A stretch of 64,000 bases of DNA from Lepisosteus oculatus (GCF_040954835.1 NC_090709.1:39428475-39492474); one strand, 5' to 3'; shown: positions 22,075-34,574, counted from the stretch's first letter. Numbers and translations: made by a program. The notes: generated by a model from the letters alone, not told the origin.

Positions 22075-23420
22075 TGATCTACCTGTCTGGACAGGTGAGA
22101 GAAGAACATGACTGATCTACCTGTCTGGACAGGCAAGAGAAGAACATGACTATCTACCTGTCTGGACAGGTGAGAGAAGAACATGACTGATCTACCTGTC
22201 TGGACAGGCGAGAGGAGGAACATGACTATCTACCTGTCTGGACAGGTGAGAGAAGAACATGACTGATCTACCTGTCTGGACAGGCGAGGGGAGGAACACG
22301 ACTGAACTACCTGTCTGGACAGGCGAGAGGAGGAACATGACTGATCTACCTGTCTGGACAGGCGAGAGGAGGAACACGACTGATCTACCTGTCTGGACTG
22401 GCGAGAGAAGAACATGACTGATCTACCTGTCTGGACAGGTGAGAGAAGAACATGACTGATCTACCTGTCTGGACAGGTGAGAGAAGAACATGACTGATCT
22501 ACCTGTCTGGACAGGCGAGAGGAGGAACACGACTGAACTACCTGTCTGGACAGGCGAGAGGAGGAACATGACTGATCTTCCTGTCTGGACAGCCGAGAGG
22601 AGGAACACGACTGATCTACCTGTCTGGACAGGTGAGAGAAGAACATGACTGATCTTCCTGTCTGGACAGGCGAGAGAAGAACATGACTGATCTACCTGTC
22701 TGGACAGGTGGACAGTTGAGAGAAGAACATGACTGATGTACCTGTCTGGACAGACGAGAGAGGAACATGACTGATCTACCTGTCTGTACAGGCGAGAGGA
22801 GGAACACGACTGATCTACCTATCTGGACTGGCGAGAGAAGAACATGACTGATCTACCTGTCTGGACAGGTGAGAGGAGAACATGACTGATCTACCTGTCT
22901 GGACAGGTGGACAGTTGAGAGAAGAACATGACTGATGTACCTGTCTGGACAGACGAGAGAGGAACATGACTGATCTACCTGTCTGGACAGGCGAGAGGAG
23001 GAACACGACTGAACTACCTGTCTGGACAGGCGAGAGGAGGAACATGACTGATCTTCCTGTCTGGACAGGCGAGAGGAGGAACACGACTGATCTACCTGTC
23101 TGGACAGGTGAGAGAAGAACATGACTGATCTTCCTGTCTGGACAGGCGAGAGGAGGAACACGACTGATCTACCTGTCTGGACTGGCGAGAGAACATGACT
23201 GATCTACCTGTCTGGACAGGTGAGAGAAGAACATGACTGATCTTCCTGTCTGGATAGGCGAGAGGAGGAACACGACTGATCTACCTGTCTGGACAGGCGA
23301 GAGGAGGAACATGACTGATCTACCTGTCTGGACAGGTGAGAGAAGAACATGACTGATCTACCTGTCTGTACAGGCGAGAGGAGGAACATGACTGATCTAC
23401 CTGTCTGGACAGGTGAGAGG
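22075..23420. repeat. 38-bp minisatellite with an inverted repeat in each unit
   Basis: About 35 units of 'gatctacctgtctggacagg'+'tgagagaagaacatgact'. Each holds the perfect inverted repeat CCTGTC-TG-GACAGG and a CAG|GTGAGA donor-like word. The right mirror at 47505-48180 has about half as many units. Confidence 0.95.
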
Positions 23421-23569
23421 AGAACATGAGTCAGCAGGAAGACAGTGAAGAGGAGCCAGGTGAGAGGGCTACAGGAGAACAGGAGGGGACCCAGGATGGA
23501 GCCCTGGGGAACACCAAGGAGGTGTGGAGAGGAGAACAGTGACCCTGCACTGAGCAGTGTAATCTGGGA

Positions 23570-26500
23570 CTACTTCTCCTCCTCCTCCTCCTCTTTCTCC
23601 TTCTCCTCATTCTCCTCCTCCTCGTCCTCCTTCTCCTTCTCCTTCACCTCCACCTCCACCTCCACCTCCTCCTCCTCCTTCTCCACCTCCTCCTCCTTCA
23701 TTTCTTTCTCCTTCTTCCTCTCCTCATCCTCCTTCTCCTCCACGTCCTTCTCCTTCATCTCTTTCTCCTTCTTCCTCTCCTCAGCCTCCTTCTCCTCCAC
23801 CTCCTCCTCCTTCATCTCTTTCTCCTTCTTCCTCTCCTCCTCCTGCTTCTCCTCCACCTCCTCCTCCTTCATCTCTTTCTCCTTCTTCCTCTCCTCCTCC
23901 TTCTCCTCCACCTCCTCCTCCTTCATCTCTTTCTCCTTCTTCCTCTCCTCATCCTCCTTCTCCTCCACGTCCTCCTCCTTCATCTCTTTCTCCTTCTTCC
24001 TCTCCTCATCCTCCTTCTCCTCCACCTCCTCCTCCTTCATCTCTTTCTCCTTCTTCCTCTCCTCAGCCTCCTTCTCCTCCACATCCTCCTCCTTCATATC
24101 TTTCTCCTTCTTCCTCTCCTCCTCCTTCTTCTCCTCCACCTCCTCCTCCTTCATCTCTTTCTCCTTCTTCCTCTCCTCCTCCTCCTTCTCCTCCACCTCC
24201 TCCTCCTTCATCTCTTTCTCCTTCTTCCTCTCCTCCTCCTCCTTCTCCTCCACCTCCTCCTCCTTCATCTCTTTCTCCTTCTTCCTCTCCTCCTCCTCCT
24301 TCTCCTCCACCTCCTCCTCCTTCATCTCTTTCTCCTTCTTCCTGTCCTCCTCCTTCTCCTCCACCTCCTCCTCCTTCATCTCTTTCTTCTTCTTCCTCTC
24401 CTCCTCCTCCTTCTCCTCCACCTCTTCCTCCTTCATCTCTTTCTCCTTCTTCCTCTCCTCCTCCTCCTTCTCCTCCACCTCCTCCTCCTTCATCTCTTTC
24501 TCCTTCCTCTCCTCCTTCTCCTTCTCCTTCACCTCCACCTCCTCCTCCTCCTTCTCCACCTCCTCCTCCTTCATTTCTTTCTCCTTCTTCCTCTCCTCCT
24601 CCTCCTTCTCCTCCACCTCCTCCTCCTTCATCTCTTTCTCCTTCTTCCTCTCCTCCTCCTCCTTCTCCTCCACGTCCTCCTCCTTCATCTCTTTCTCCTT
24701 CTTCCTCTCCTCCTCCTTCTCCTCCACCTCCTTCTCCTTCTTCCCTTTCTCCTTCTTCCTCTCCTCCTCCCCCTTCTCCTCCACCTCCTCCTCCTTCATC
24801 TCTTTCTCCTTCTTCCTCTCCTCCTCCTCCTTCTCCTCCACGTCCTTCTCCTTCATCTCTTTCTCCTTCTTCCTCTCCTCAGCCTCCTTCTCCTCCACAT
24901 CCTCCTCCTTCATCTCTTTCTCCTTCTTCCTCTCCTCCTCCTTCTCCTCCACCTCCTTCTCCTTCTTCCCTTTCTCCTTCTTCCTCTCCTCCTCCCCCTT
25001 CTCCTCCACCTCCTCCTCCTTCATCTCTTTCTCCTTCTTCCTCTCCTCCTCCTCCTTCTCCTCCACGTCCTTCTCCTTCATCTCTTTCTCCTTCTTCCTC
25101 TCCTCAGCCTCCTTCTCCTCCACATCCTCCTCCTTCATCTCTTTCTCCTTCTTCCTCTCCTCCTCCTCCTTCTCCTCCACCTCCTTCTCCTTCTTCCCTT
25201 TCTCCTTCTTCCTCTCCTCCTCCTCCTTCTCCTCCACCTCCTTCTCCTTCTTCCCTTTTTCCTTCTCCTCCTTCTCCCTCTCCCTGTTCTTCACCTTCTT
25301 CTTCATTTTCTTTAAATTTATTTTGGCTAATTTCACAGCCCGCTCATTGATGGGACAGTTGCGCAGTAGTCCCCCCTCTGTCTCGTGGAACAGACAGTCC
25401 ACAACCACAGTGTCACTCCTGGTCACCAGTCTGCTGCTCTCAGCCACAACTGCCTCACGGTCGTAGGTGTGGTGCATCATCACCAGGACAGCGGGCTTGT
25501 CCCCTGTGGAGAGAGACAGAGACAGGGTCCTGACTGAGCACCTGCAGGGTCAGCTGCTGACAACATATTACTGCACATATATAGAAGTTCAAGCAGGCAG
25601 CTGCGTCAGCAGGCACAGGCTGCAGAGGAGCAAGTGAAGGGTTTATTCCAGGCTGGAAAGACAAGACAGGAGCCACAACGTTTCAGCTGCGGAGCCTTGA
25701 TCTTCAGGCGTGAGAAGGACAGAGATTATACAGCCCTGGAGAACAGGAGTCAGGAGAGAGGAGGAGGCAGGACCAGGGGGAGTCAGGAGAGAGGAGGAGG
25801 TGGGAGCAGGGGAAGGCAGGAGAGATTATACAGCCCAGGAGAACAGGAGTCAGGAGAGAGGAGGAGGAGTTGGGAGCAGGGGGAGTCAGGAGAGAGGAGG
25901 AGGTGGGAGCAGGGGGAGGCAGGAGAGATTATACAGCCCAGGAGAACAGGAGTCAGGAGAGAGGAGGAGGCGGGAGCAGGGGGAGGCAGGAGAGAGGAGG
26001 AGGCAGGAGCAGGGGGAGGCAGGAGAGAGGAGGAGGAGGCGGGAGCAGGGGGGGGCAGAGTGGGCACTCAGGTGGTGAGAGGAGTGAAGTCGACACCTGC
26101 ATGAGAGCAGAGAGGATTAGGAGGAAACGGGTCTGTCGTTGAGAGAAGGAGGGAGGTGTGATCCTAGTTTCAGGATCGTCTTGGTTTCGGGTGTCTTCTA
26201 ACACATGTATACAGACTCCGGTGGTACTGTAGCTACTCGTATATTTTAAGTGACCACGATCACATCTGCTCAGAGGTCACTGTTCATAATCATAATCAGA
26301 CAGGCAGGCGTGCGTCTGCTCAGAGGAATTTGTCCGAATAGAGATCAAAACCAGATGTAAGAGCTGAGGCCAGGGACATGAATCTTTTCAGAAGACTACA
26401 GGCTTGGCACATAAATATCAAAACGTTACCCGGAATGTTCTGGAGGGCTGCGTCGATGTCGGTCCCGATCCGAGAGCTGACCGGACAGAAGACTACGACT

Positions 26501-27412
26501 GCGTGAAATTGTTCATCTTTTGTCTCCTCTTTCATGTTGATAAAGAGTCCGAACTTTCTCTTGAGCTTTTCCTTGAACTGCTGGTCGGCTTCATGGGTAA
26601 CCCCAGCTGTCTGGAAGTAGATTTTGACTGCACGGATGTAAAGCAGAGAGGGACAGTGGAGAAAATACATATATATATATATCTGTCCTGCAACAGGTGA
26701 TAGTCTGGGAGATGTGAAGCTCCCCAAGGCAAAAGTCTGAAACATCGAAATATTCTTACTCACTGGAAAAATCGATCGTTGATTTACACATCCCACCCCT
26801 GACACCAAATGTCAAGAGAGTGTGCGAACCCTTTCCTACACAAACCGCCCTCTGATAACCAAAGACGGAGGCGTTCAAGAACAGCCGAGAGCTGACAGAA
26901 TCATCCCAGTCCTTCCGGAAGAAATGTTACCATGCTACACGTCACAGGGCTCCCCGTTTCTGAGCCAGAGAGTCTAAAAACTCCGCGACTTTTCCACTTC
27001 AGAAACTGAAGGAGAGTGTTGATCCGCCATTAAAAATACCCGTCAAGTTTCTTAAAAAAGCGTCTCCGTCGTCAGTCTGGACTCCCAGCCAAGTCAAAGG
27101 GTGACTCGTCTCTAGACATCTCAAGATCCCAGAATACCCTCTCTGAATTAGTAAAAATAACAATTAAGCCCGAGACCGTTATGCATCTCGAGACGCTGGC
27201 CTGACATTAAAAACGTTGGTCCCGCCATGGGAGTTCAGGTGGTCTGTTCGTATCGACGCAGCCAGGCCAGAGGCTACAAGAACTACAAGTTCCAGCTGTG
27301 CTGTCTGTGCAGTCATCACAACGTCAGGTCGTGGTGACAACGGCAACAGGAGCTTACCTTTCGGTTTCCAGCAGAATTTGCAGCAGAGATTGAAGCAGAG
27401 ATTGCAGCACAT
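23570..27412 (-). CDS. VKIHF/DKP module gene, copy A, with giant charged repeat tail
   Basis: Minus-strand exons 27412-27358 (MCCNLCFNLCCKFCWKPK plus one base), 26627-26430 (198 nt) and 25503-23570. Phases agree; 728 residues. Residues 19-84: [40 protein letters not shown]. Then [48 protein letters not shown]. From there about 550 residues are a 19-residue repeat, typically MKEEEVEEKEEEERKKEKE, about 27 units, likely one long helix. Paralogs B and C have the same stop context but tails of only about 10 and 45 residues. The Cys-rich first exon could be lipid-modified (inference). The conserved domain is in frame with the tail across one exon, so I choose this strand over the Ser/Phe-rich frame of the other strand. 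Confidence 0.85.
23575..25255 (-). repeat. 57-bp coding minisatellite of copy A
   Basis: Units of 57 bp (19 codons), occasionally 54, with no stop on the minus strand. A four-unit block (MKEEDVEEKEAEE, MKEKDVEEKEEEE, MKEEEVEEKGEEE, KKEKEVEEKEEE) occurs twice in succession, so the array has grown partly by higher-order duplication. Copies C and B hold only the seed (KKREREKEKKRKKEEKK; KKGKKEE). Confidence 0.95.
25735..26055. repeat. Intronic 33-36-bp minisatellite, copy A
   Basis: Units 'caggagagaggaggaggcag'+'gagcagggggagt' between exons 2 and 3. Equivalent arrays: 30300-30905 (B), 35155-35715 (C), 46150-46680 (D), each of different length. Next to it, 25620-25730 ('gaagggtttattccaggctg', 'gccacaacgtttcagctgcg') is a dispersed fish repeat also present in all copies. 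Confidence 0.92.
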
Positions 27413-27419
27413 CGCGTCC

Positions 27420-28169
27420 AGATCTGGGAAAGTGAAAAGACACTCAAGGTTCGCTGGCAAGAACCATCTACCCAGTACGGTCTTTTCCAAAGGCCAGTTC
27501 ACCCGCCCGGCTACCTGTGGGCCGAGGAGCACCTGGAGGTCACCCATACACACACAGGGGGAACACGCAGACTCCACCCAGACAGCACCCCCAGGTCTGG
27601 AACGGAGCCGAACGCGGGGCCCCAGCACCGTGAGGCAGTAACACTGACCCCCTGCACCCCCCACCTGTACCCTACTACACTAGCGAGCAGTGGATAGGGC
27701 GCCCCCTGGAGGGCGAGGGACATGGGGTGGGGGTGTTCAAGGCAGAGCTCTGCACCGGTATGAAATTGAAGCCCGAACCCGAAACCGGTGCCCCTCTCTT
27801 CCTCTCAGACTGCGTCGACACACAGGCACACGCGGAGAGAGGGATTCTCACAGAGCTTGGGCTGAGAAAAACGGGTGTTTGATAAACCTGTGATACGTTT
27901 TCAAGTGGGGAACGGCTGACAACTGTTTGCTACAGTAGGTGGGCTCTGTTTCGCCCATAGGAGGGGGAGAGAAAGAGAGAGAGAGAGAGTACAAGAGGAG
28001 TCACAAATTTCTGCTAATAAAAATACATGTAAAACACCCAACAGCAATAATTCATTCGGACTTATTAGAAAACAAAAACCCGAACCGACCCGAACCCTTA
28101 GTCGTACAGTACATGAAAAACCGACCCGAACCCCTCCCCCCCCCCCCCACACACACACACACTTTGTCG
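27420..28169 (-). other. Upstream region of copy A, with embedded SINE-like element
   Basis: No coding exon. Bases 27500-27680 are the reverse complement of the SINE-like body ('ggtgctgtctgggtggagtc', 'tgcgtgttccccctgtgtgt'). The acceptor TTTCACTTTCCCAG lies 11 bp before the ATG, so a non-coding exon is expected between the ISRE and here. Confidence 0.6.
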
Positions 28170-28182
28170 GGTTTCAGTTTCC
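28170..28182 (-). promoter_or_regulatory. ISRE of copy A
   Basis: The minus strand reads GGAAACTGAAACC, the textbook ISRE core, 0.76 kb upstream of the ATG exon. The same word stands at the same place in B, C and D. A short GA run lies on its upstream side. Confidence 0.72.
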
Positions 28183-28739
28183 GAGAAGCCATGATGATAA
28201 CGGTGATGATAACGAGAGCCGAAGTCCGGACTGCCGCAGGAGAGAGAGAGAGAGAAACCGCGGCTGTTGCGCAGTCTTGCAAACTCGCTGAACTCTGAAG
28301 CGCCCTGCTCTCGGCCCGGATACAGAACTTCCGTGACTCGAAAAGACCGTAAAAACACGACCCGAGAGGCCGGAAACGTGTCGGAGCGCTGTTTGCGATT
28401 TGTTAGGAATAAATGTCTTCACGGCCCAGACTCAGGGGGTCCACGCCCGGCCGAGACCCCGAAACCGGATTAACCCGGTGAAGTAAACGAAAGCGCAGCG
28501 GGCAGCTGTACATGCATACAGGAGAACCCCCACCGATGGAGACAGGGGTCATTTGTTGAGATGAAATACACAAACCAAGGGCTCTCAGCCTTGCGGGCTG
28601 CGCGCATCGCTAAAAACTGGCCGCCATACTCACCCAGAGAAATGAAAATAAACGCACTTCACGTCGGAAGAAAGTGAGACGAGTTTGTGAAGATCAGGCG
28701 ACGACGTGCACTCCCAGAGCAGTGATAACGAAAGTAAAA

Positions 28740-29135
28740 GTGTGTGTGTGTGTCTATACATTGTGTCCAGTAAGAGTCTGTACAGGAGTGTGTGTGTCTA
28801 TACAGTGTGTCCAGTAAGAGTCTGTACAGGAGTGTGTGTGTCTATACAGTGTGTCCAATAAGAGTCTGTACAGGAGTGTGTGTGTGTCTATACAGTGTGT
28901 CCAATAAGAGTCTGTACAGGAGTGTGTGTGTGTGTCTATACAGTGTGTCAGTAAGAGTCTGTACAGGAGAGTGTGTGTGTATCTATACAGTGTGTCCAAT
29001 AAGAGTCTGTACAGGAGTGTGTGTGTCTATACAGTGTGTCCAATAAGAGTCTGTACAGGAGTGTGTGTGTCTATACAGTGTGTCCAATAAGAGTCTGTAC
29101 AGGAGTGTGTGTGTGTGTCTCTACAGTGTGTCCAA
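28740..29135. repeat. 'tctatacagtgtgtccaata' minisatellite, A/B boundary
   Basis: Units of about 42-48 bp: 'gtgtctatacagtgtgtcca'+'ataagagtctgtacaggagt' plus (GT)n. Also at 33580-33895, 38280-39367, and reversed at 41821-42770 and 43215-43775. Bases 28183-28740 are CpG-rich upstream sequence of copy A without a gene. Confidence 0.93.
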
Positions 29136-29279
29136 TAAGAGTCAGAGTGTTACTGTCAGAGACAGGAATCTCACAGGCCTGAGCACTGCGGTGTCTGTTC
29201 AGTGTCAGAGTGTTCTTGTCAGAGACAGGAATCTACCAAGCCTGAGCACTGCGGTGTGTGTTCAGTGGTGTGTGTTTCT

Positions 29280-29830
29280 GTTGGAGAGAGAGATATTAGT
29301 GGTGTTCCACAGGGATCTGTATTGGGGCGCAAAGCTCTTAAAAATATCGAATTCAACACCAGATTCAAACCCAAAGCTTTATTGTCATATGCTTACACAG
29401 ATTTTGCGATTTGTACAAATCATAACAATGCGATAGACTGGAGCACAGTACATCACTGGGGAATCAGACACTGTAGAAGCGACCTGGTACCACCAGCACA
29501 CTCGTGAAGCAGCTAAAGGGTTAAAGATGTGATGACGTTCATCTTCAGCCTGGTGTGGGTGTATCTGTGAAGTATCTAACTGCGACAACAGGAAGGGATG
29601 AAGGGTGAGTGGAGGGCACCAACAGCCCATCTCGTCTGTGTTGAGGAGGAGACCTGGGCTCAGAGGAGGGGGCAGAGAGACACTGGAGAACCATCAGCAG
29701 GAAGACAGTGAAGAGGAGCCAGGTGAGAGGGCTACAGGAGAACAGGAGGGACCCAGGATGGAGCCCTGGGGAACACAAAGGAGGTGTGGAGAGGAGAACA
29801 GTGACCCTGCACTGAGCAGTGTAATCTGGG
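29280..29830. mobile_element. LINE relics in the 3' flank of copy B
   Basis: 29291-29325 reads DISGVPQGSVLG on the plus strand (RT motif), followed by a minus-strand Rex1-like tail to about 29520. Next to the stop of copy B the minus strand carries a second, opposed RT-like motif in which GVPQGSILGP is expected (compare the clean copy at 47267-47296). Both are short relics without a usable frame. Confidence 0.6.
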
Positions 29831-29831
29831 A

Positions 29832-32263
29832 CTAATTCTCCTCCTTCTTCCCCTTCTTCACCTTCTTTTTCATTTTCTTTAAATTTATTTTGGCTGATCT
29901 TATAGCCCGCTCATTGGTGGGACAGTTGCGCAGCAGTCCCTTCTCTGTCTCGTGGAACAGACAGTCCACAGCCACAGTGTCTCTCCTGGTCACCAGTCTG
30001 CTGCTCTCAGCCACAACTGCCTCACGGTCGTAGGTGTGGTGCATCATCACCAGGACAGCGGGCTTGTCCCCTGTGGAGACAGACAGAGACAGGGTCCTGA
30101 CTGAGCACCTGCAGGGTCAGCTGCTGACAACATATTACTGCACATATATAGAAGTTCAAGCAGGCAGCTGCGTCGGCAGGAACAGGCTGCAGAGGAGCAA
30201 GTGAAGGGTTTATTCCAGGGTGGAAAGACAAGACAGGAGCCACAACGTTTCAGCTGCGGAGCCTTGATCTTCAGGCGTGAGAAGGACAGAGATTATACAG
30301 CCCTGGAGAACAGGAGTCAGGAGAGAGGAGGAGGCAGGAGCAGGGGGAGTCAGGAGAGAGGAGGAGGAGGCAGGAGCAGGGGGAGTCAGGAGAGAGGAGG
30401 AGGAGACAGGAGCAGGGGGAGTCAGGAGAGAGGAGGTGGAGGCAGGAGCAGGGGGAGTCAGGAGAGAGGAGGTGGCAGGAGCAGGGGGAGGCAGGAGAGA
30501 GGAGGAGGAGGAGGGAGCAGGGGGAGTCAGGAGAGAGGAGGAGGTGGGAGCAGGGGGGCAGGAGAGAGGAGGAGGAGACAGGAGCAGGGGGAGTCAGGAG
30601 AGAGGAGGTGGCAGGAGCAGGGGGAGGCAGGAGAGAGGAGGAGGAGGAGGGAGCAGGGGGAGTCAGGAGAGAGGAGGAGGTGGGAGCAGGGGGGCAGGAG
30701 AGAGGAGGAGGAGACAGGAGCAGGGGGAGTCAGGAGAGAGGAGGAGGCAGGAGCAGGGGGAGTCAGGAGAGAGGAGGAGGTGGGAGCAGGGGAAGGCAGG
30801 AGAGATTATACAGCCCAGGAGAACAGGAGTCAGGAGAGAGGAGGAGGCAGGAGCAGGGGGAGGCAGGAGAGAGGAGGAGGAGGCGGGAGCAGGGGGGGGC
30901 AGAGTGGGCACTCAGGTGGTGAGAGGAGTGAAGTCGACACCTGCATGAGAGCAGAGAGGATTAGGAGGAAACGGGTCTGTCGTTGAGAGAAGGAGGGAGG
31001 TGTGATCCTAGGTTCAGGATCGTCTTGGTTTCGGGTGTCTTTAACACATATATACAGACTCCGGTGGTACTGTAGCTACTCGTTTATTTTAAGTGACCAC
31101 GATCACATCTGCTCAGAGGTCACTGTTCATAATCATAATCAGACAGGCAGGCGTGCGTCTGCTCAGAGGAATTTGTCCGAATAGAGATCAAAACCAGATG
31201 TAAGAGCTGAGGCCAGGGACATGAATCTTTTCAGAAGACTACAGGCTTGGCACATAAATATCAAAATGTTACCCGGAATGCTCTGGAGGGCTGCGTCGAT
31301 GTCGGTCCCGATCCGAGAGCTGACCGGACAGAAGACTACGACTGCTTGACAGTCTTCAGCTTTTGTCTCCTCTTTCATGTTGATAAAGAGTCCGAACTTT
31401 CTCTTGAGCTTTTCCTTGAACTGCTGGTCGGCTTCATGGGTAACCCCAGCTTTCTGGAAGTAGATTTTGACTGCACGGATGAAAAGCAGAGAGGGACAGT
31501 GGAGAAAATACATATATATATATATCTGTCCAGCAACAGGTGACAGTCTGGGAGATGTGAAGCTCCCCAAGGCAAAAGTCTGAAACATCGAAATATTCTT
31601 ACTCACTGGAAAAATCGAACGTTGATTTACACATCCCACCCCTGACACCAAATGTCAAGAGAGTGTGCGAACCCTTTCCTACACAAACCGCCCTCTGATA
31701 ACCAAAGACGGAGGCGTTCAAGACCAGCCGAGAGCTGACAGAATCATCCCAGTCCTTCCGGAAGAAATGTTACCGTGCTACGTCACAGGGCTCCCCGTTT
31801 CTGAGCCAGAGAGTCTAAAAACTCTGCGACTTTTCCACTTCAGAAACTGAAGGAGAGTGTTGATCCGCCATTAAAAATACCCGTCAAGTTTCTTAAAAAA
31901 ACGTCTCCGTCGTCAGTCTGGACTCCCAGCCAAGTCAAAGGGTGACTCGTCTCTAGATATCTCAAGATCCCAGAATACCCTCTGAATTAGTAAAAATAAC
32001 AGTTAAGCCCGAGACCGTTATGCATCTCGAGACGCTGGCCTGACATTAAAAACGTCGGTCCTGCCATGGGAGTTCAGCTGGTCTGTTCGTATCGACGCAG
32101 CCAGGCCAGAGGCTACAAGAACTACAAGTTCCAGCTGTGCTGTCTGTGCAGTCATCACAACTTCAGGTCGTGGTGACAACGGCAACAGGAGCTTACCTTT
32201 CAATTTGCAGCAGAGAGTGAAGCAGAGATTGAAGCAGAGATTGCAGCAGAGATTGCAGCACAT
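29832..32263 (-). CDS. VKIHF/DKP module gene, copy B
   Basis: Minus-strand exons 32263-32197 (67 nt), 31470-31273 (198 nt) and 30070-29832; phases agree; 167 residues. The first exon begins MCCNLCCNLCFNLCF and is cysteine-rich, with more of the 5-residue C-N-L-C-F/C pattern than copy A. Then [80 protein letters not shown] and a short tail KMKKKVKKGKKEEN before a TAG whose downstream context (TAGTCCCAGATTACACTGC) is shared with A and C. This is probably the ancestral short-tail form. ISRE at 33019-33031. Confidence 0.87.
30300..30905. repeat. Intronic 33-36-bp minisatellite, copy B
   Basis: 'caggagagaggaggaggcag'-type units; the longest of the four intronic arrays. Open frames such as RREEEAGAGGV are repeat-encoded. 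Confidence 0.92.
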
Positions 32264-33018
32264 CGCGTCCAGATCTGGGAAAGTGAAAAGACACTCAAGG
32301 TTCGCTGGCAAGAACCATCTACCCAGTACGGTCTTTTCCAAAGGCCAGTTCACCCGCCCGGCTACCTGTGGGCCGAGGAGCACCTGGAGGTCACCCATAC
32401 ACACACAGGGGGAACACGCAGACTCCACCCAGACAGCACCCCCAGGTCTGGAACGGAGCCGAACGCGGGGCCCCAGCACCGTGAGGCAGTAACACTGACC
32501 CCCTGCACCCCCCACCTGTACCCTACTACACTAGCGAGCAGTGGATAGGGCGCCCCCTGGAGGGCGAGGGACATGGGGTGGGGGTGTTCAAGGCAGAGCT
32601 CTGCACCGGTATGAAATTGAAGCCCGAACCCGAAACCGGTGCCCCTCTCTTCCTCTCAGACTGCGTCGACACACAGGCACACGCGGAGAGAGGGATTCTC
32701 ACAGAGCTTGGGCTGAGAAAAACGGGTGTTTGATAAACCTGTGATACGTTTTCAAGTGGGGAACGGCTGACAACTGTTTGCTACAGTAGGTGGGCTCTGT
32801 TTCGCCCATAGGAGGGGGAGAGAAAGAGAGAGAGAGAGAGTACAAGAGGAGTCACAAATTTCTGCTAATAAAAATACATGTAAAACACCCAACAGCAATA
32901 ATTCATTCGGACTTATTAGAAAACAAAAACCCGAACCGACCCGAACCCTTAGTCATACAGTACATGAAAAACCGACCCGAACCCCTCCCCCCCCCCCACA
33001 CACACACACACTTTGTCG

Positions 33019-33031
33019 GGTTTCAGTTTCC
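33019..33031 (-). promoter_or_regulatory. ISRE of copy B
   Basis: GGAAACTGAAACC on the minus strand, 0.76 kb upstream of the ATG exon, same position as in A. Confidence 0.72.
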
Positions 33032-33579
33032 GAGAAGCCATGATGATGACGGTGATGATAACGAGAGCCGAAGTCCGGGCTGCCGCAGGAGAGAGAGAGA
33101 GAGAAACCGCGGCTGCTGCGCAGTCTTGCAAACTCGCTGAGCTCTGAAGCGCCCTGCTCTCGGCCCGGATACAGAACTGCAGTGACTCGAAAAGACCGTA
33201 AAAACACGACCCGAGAGGCCGGAAACGTGTCGGAGAGCTGTTTGCGATTTGTTAGGAATAAATGTCTTCAAGGCCCAGACTCACGGGGGTCCAAGCCCGG
33301 CCGAGACCCCGAAACCGGATTAACCCGGTGAAGTAAACGAAAGCGCAGCGGACAGCTGTACATGCATACAGGAGAACCCCCACCGATGGAGACAGGGGTC
33401 ATTTGTTGAGATGAAATACACAAACCAAGGGCTCTCAGCCTAAATCGCTAAAAACTGACCGCCATACTCACCCAGAGAAATGAAAATAAACGCACTTCAC
33501 GTCGGAAGAAAGTGAGACGAGTTTGTGAAGATCAGGCGACGACGTGCACTCCCAGAGCAGTGATAACGAAAGTAAAAGT

Positions 33580-33895
33580 GTGTGTGTGTGTCTATACATT
33601 GTGTCCAGTAAGAGTCTGTACAGGAGTGTGTGTGTGTGTCTATACAGTGTGTCCAATAAGAGTCTGTACAGAAGTGTGTGTGTGTCTATACAGTGTGTCC
33701 AGTAAGAGTCTGTACAGGACTGTGTGTGTCTATACAGTGTGTCCAATAAGAGTCTGTACAGGAGTGTGTATGTGTGTGTCTATACAGTGTTTCCAATAAG
33801 AGTCTGTACAGGAGTGTGTGTGTGTGTCTATACAGTGTGTCAGTAAGAGTCTGTACAGGAGTGTGTGTGTGTGTCTATACAGTGTGTCCAATAAG
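33580..33895. repeat. 'tctatacagtgtgtccaata' minisatellite, B/C boundary
   Basis: About seven units. A LINE composite relic (34020-34260) and the 3' flank of copy C follow (34260-34574), with no other gene. Confidence 0.92.
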
Positions 33896-34574
33896 AGTCA
33901 GAGTGTTCTTGCCAGAGACAGGAATCTCACAGGCCTGAGCACTGCGGTGTCTGTTCAGTGTCAGAGTGTTCTTGTCAGAGACAGGAATCTACCAAGCCTG
34001 AGCACTGTGGTGTGTGTTTCTGTTGGAGAGAGAGATATTAGTGGTGTTCCACAGGGATCTGTATTGGGGCGCAAAGCTCTTAAAAATATCGAATTCAACA
34101 CCAGATTCAAACCCAAAGCTTTATTGTCATATGCTTACACAGATTTTGCGATTTGTACAAATCATAACAATGCGATAGACTGGAGCACAGTACATCACTG
34201 GGGAATCAGACACTGTAGAAGCGACCTGGTACCACCAGCACACTCGTGAAGCAACTAAAGGGTTAAAGATGTGATGACATTCATCTCCAGCCTGGTGTGG
34301 GTGTATCTGTGAAGTATCTAACTGCGACAACAGGAAGGGATGAAGGGTGAGTGGAGGGCACCAACAGCCCATCTCGTCTGTGTTGAGGAGGAGACCTGGG
34401 CATCAGAGGAGGGGGCAGAGAGACACTAGAGAACCATCAGCAGGAAGACAGTGGAGAGGAGCCAGGTGAGAGGGCTACAAGAGAACAGGAGGGACCCAGG
34501 ATGGAGCCCTGGGGAACACCAAGGAGGTGTGGAGAGGAGAACAGTGACCCTACACTGAGCAGTGTAATCTGGGA

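Noticed and set aside
22075-23420. CRISPR-like array of evenly spaced repeats
   Set aside because: Units are contiguous without unique spacers and the DNA is vertebrate; this is a minisatellite.
23445-25466. Ser/Phe-rich plus-strand open frame of 673 codons
   Set aside because: It is the antisense of the Lys/Glu tail of copy A; only the minus strand connects in frame and by splice sites to a conserved domain.
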